In this document: in pieces, positions 63,990 to 64,000 of the stretch
How the letters are laid out: each line of letters opens with the position of its first letter
Position numbering within the stretch: the stretch's first letter is position 1
Origin: Trichuris trichiura
Lineage: Eukaryota > Nematoda > Enoplea > Trichinellida > Trichuridae
Assembly: GCA_037903355.1 (NCBI GenBank)
Contig: JBAJFE010000005.1
Coordinates: forward strand, 1,736,001-1,800,000
Direction of reading: 5' to 3'
DNA: 64,000 nt
Notes under the pieces: model-generated
Database searches by the model: none
What the model was told of the DNA's origin: nothing
Seen by the model: the letters and a program-made list of their open reading frames with translations, nothing else
Position numbers and translations under genes: made by a program

Positions 63990-64000
63990 GCACAATCGTG

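Noticed and set aside
63390..63995. 201-codon minus-strand frame at the right edge
   Set aside because: It runs through introns and exons of the coiled-coil gene on the opposite strand; the plus-strand exons have coiled-coil heptads and matching splice phases.

Overview
This is eukaryotic DNA from a nematode. Coding exons are split by many short (about 45-60 nt) GT-AG introns, and several genes are clear orthologues of animal or nematode genes: the synaptic scaffold RIM/UNC-10, mitochondrial methionyl-tRNA synthetase, propionyl-CoA carboxylase beta and organic-anion transporters. The very short introns and about 40% GC are compatible with an enoplean/dorylaimid worm of the Trichuris/Trichinella kind, but that placement is inference. 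No rRNA, tRNA, CRISPR array or recognisable transposase was seen. All gene models were spliced by eye: exon phases were checked for consistency, but no homology search was run.

Layout. 0.5-10.1 kb, minus: an unc-10/RIM homologue with 11 exons (N-terminus, zinc finger, linker, PDZ, start of C2A), continuing past the left edge. 14.9-15.9 kb, minus: an unrecognised cysteine-containing protein. 17.2-20.2 kb, minus: a decayed organic-anion transporter (OATP/SLCO) copy. 22.9-23.9 kb, minus: a small Tudor-like gene. 29.6-32.4 kb and 39.1-42.3 kb, plus: two essentially intact OATP genes with the same nine-exon structure. Between them, at 35.1-36.0 and 37.4-38.0 kb, lie two galectin-like genes. At 42.4-45.3 kb there are two or three tiny genes for proteins rich in Tyr, Trp and Pro; two of them have signal peptides.

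46.3-54.1 kb is a compact plus-strand run: a class I methyltransferase, mitochondrial methionyl-tRNA synthetase (only 56 nt downstream of the methyltransferase, possibly co-transcribed) and propionyl-CoA carboxylase beta. 56.5-64 kb, plus: an LZTS/N4BP3-like coiled-coil gene ending almost at the right edge, with a 3.7-kb intron.

Functionally, the window mixes housekeeping mitochondrial genes with two cytoskeletal or synaptic scaffold genes and a lineage-specific middle part (17-45 kb). There, membrane transporters have been duplicated and interspersed with secreted lectin-like and aromatic-rich small proteins. That middle part is the most novel section. Large stretches (10-15, 24-29 and 32-35 kb) show no gene I can support.
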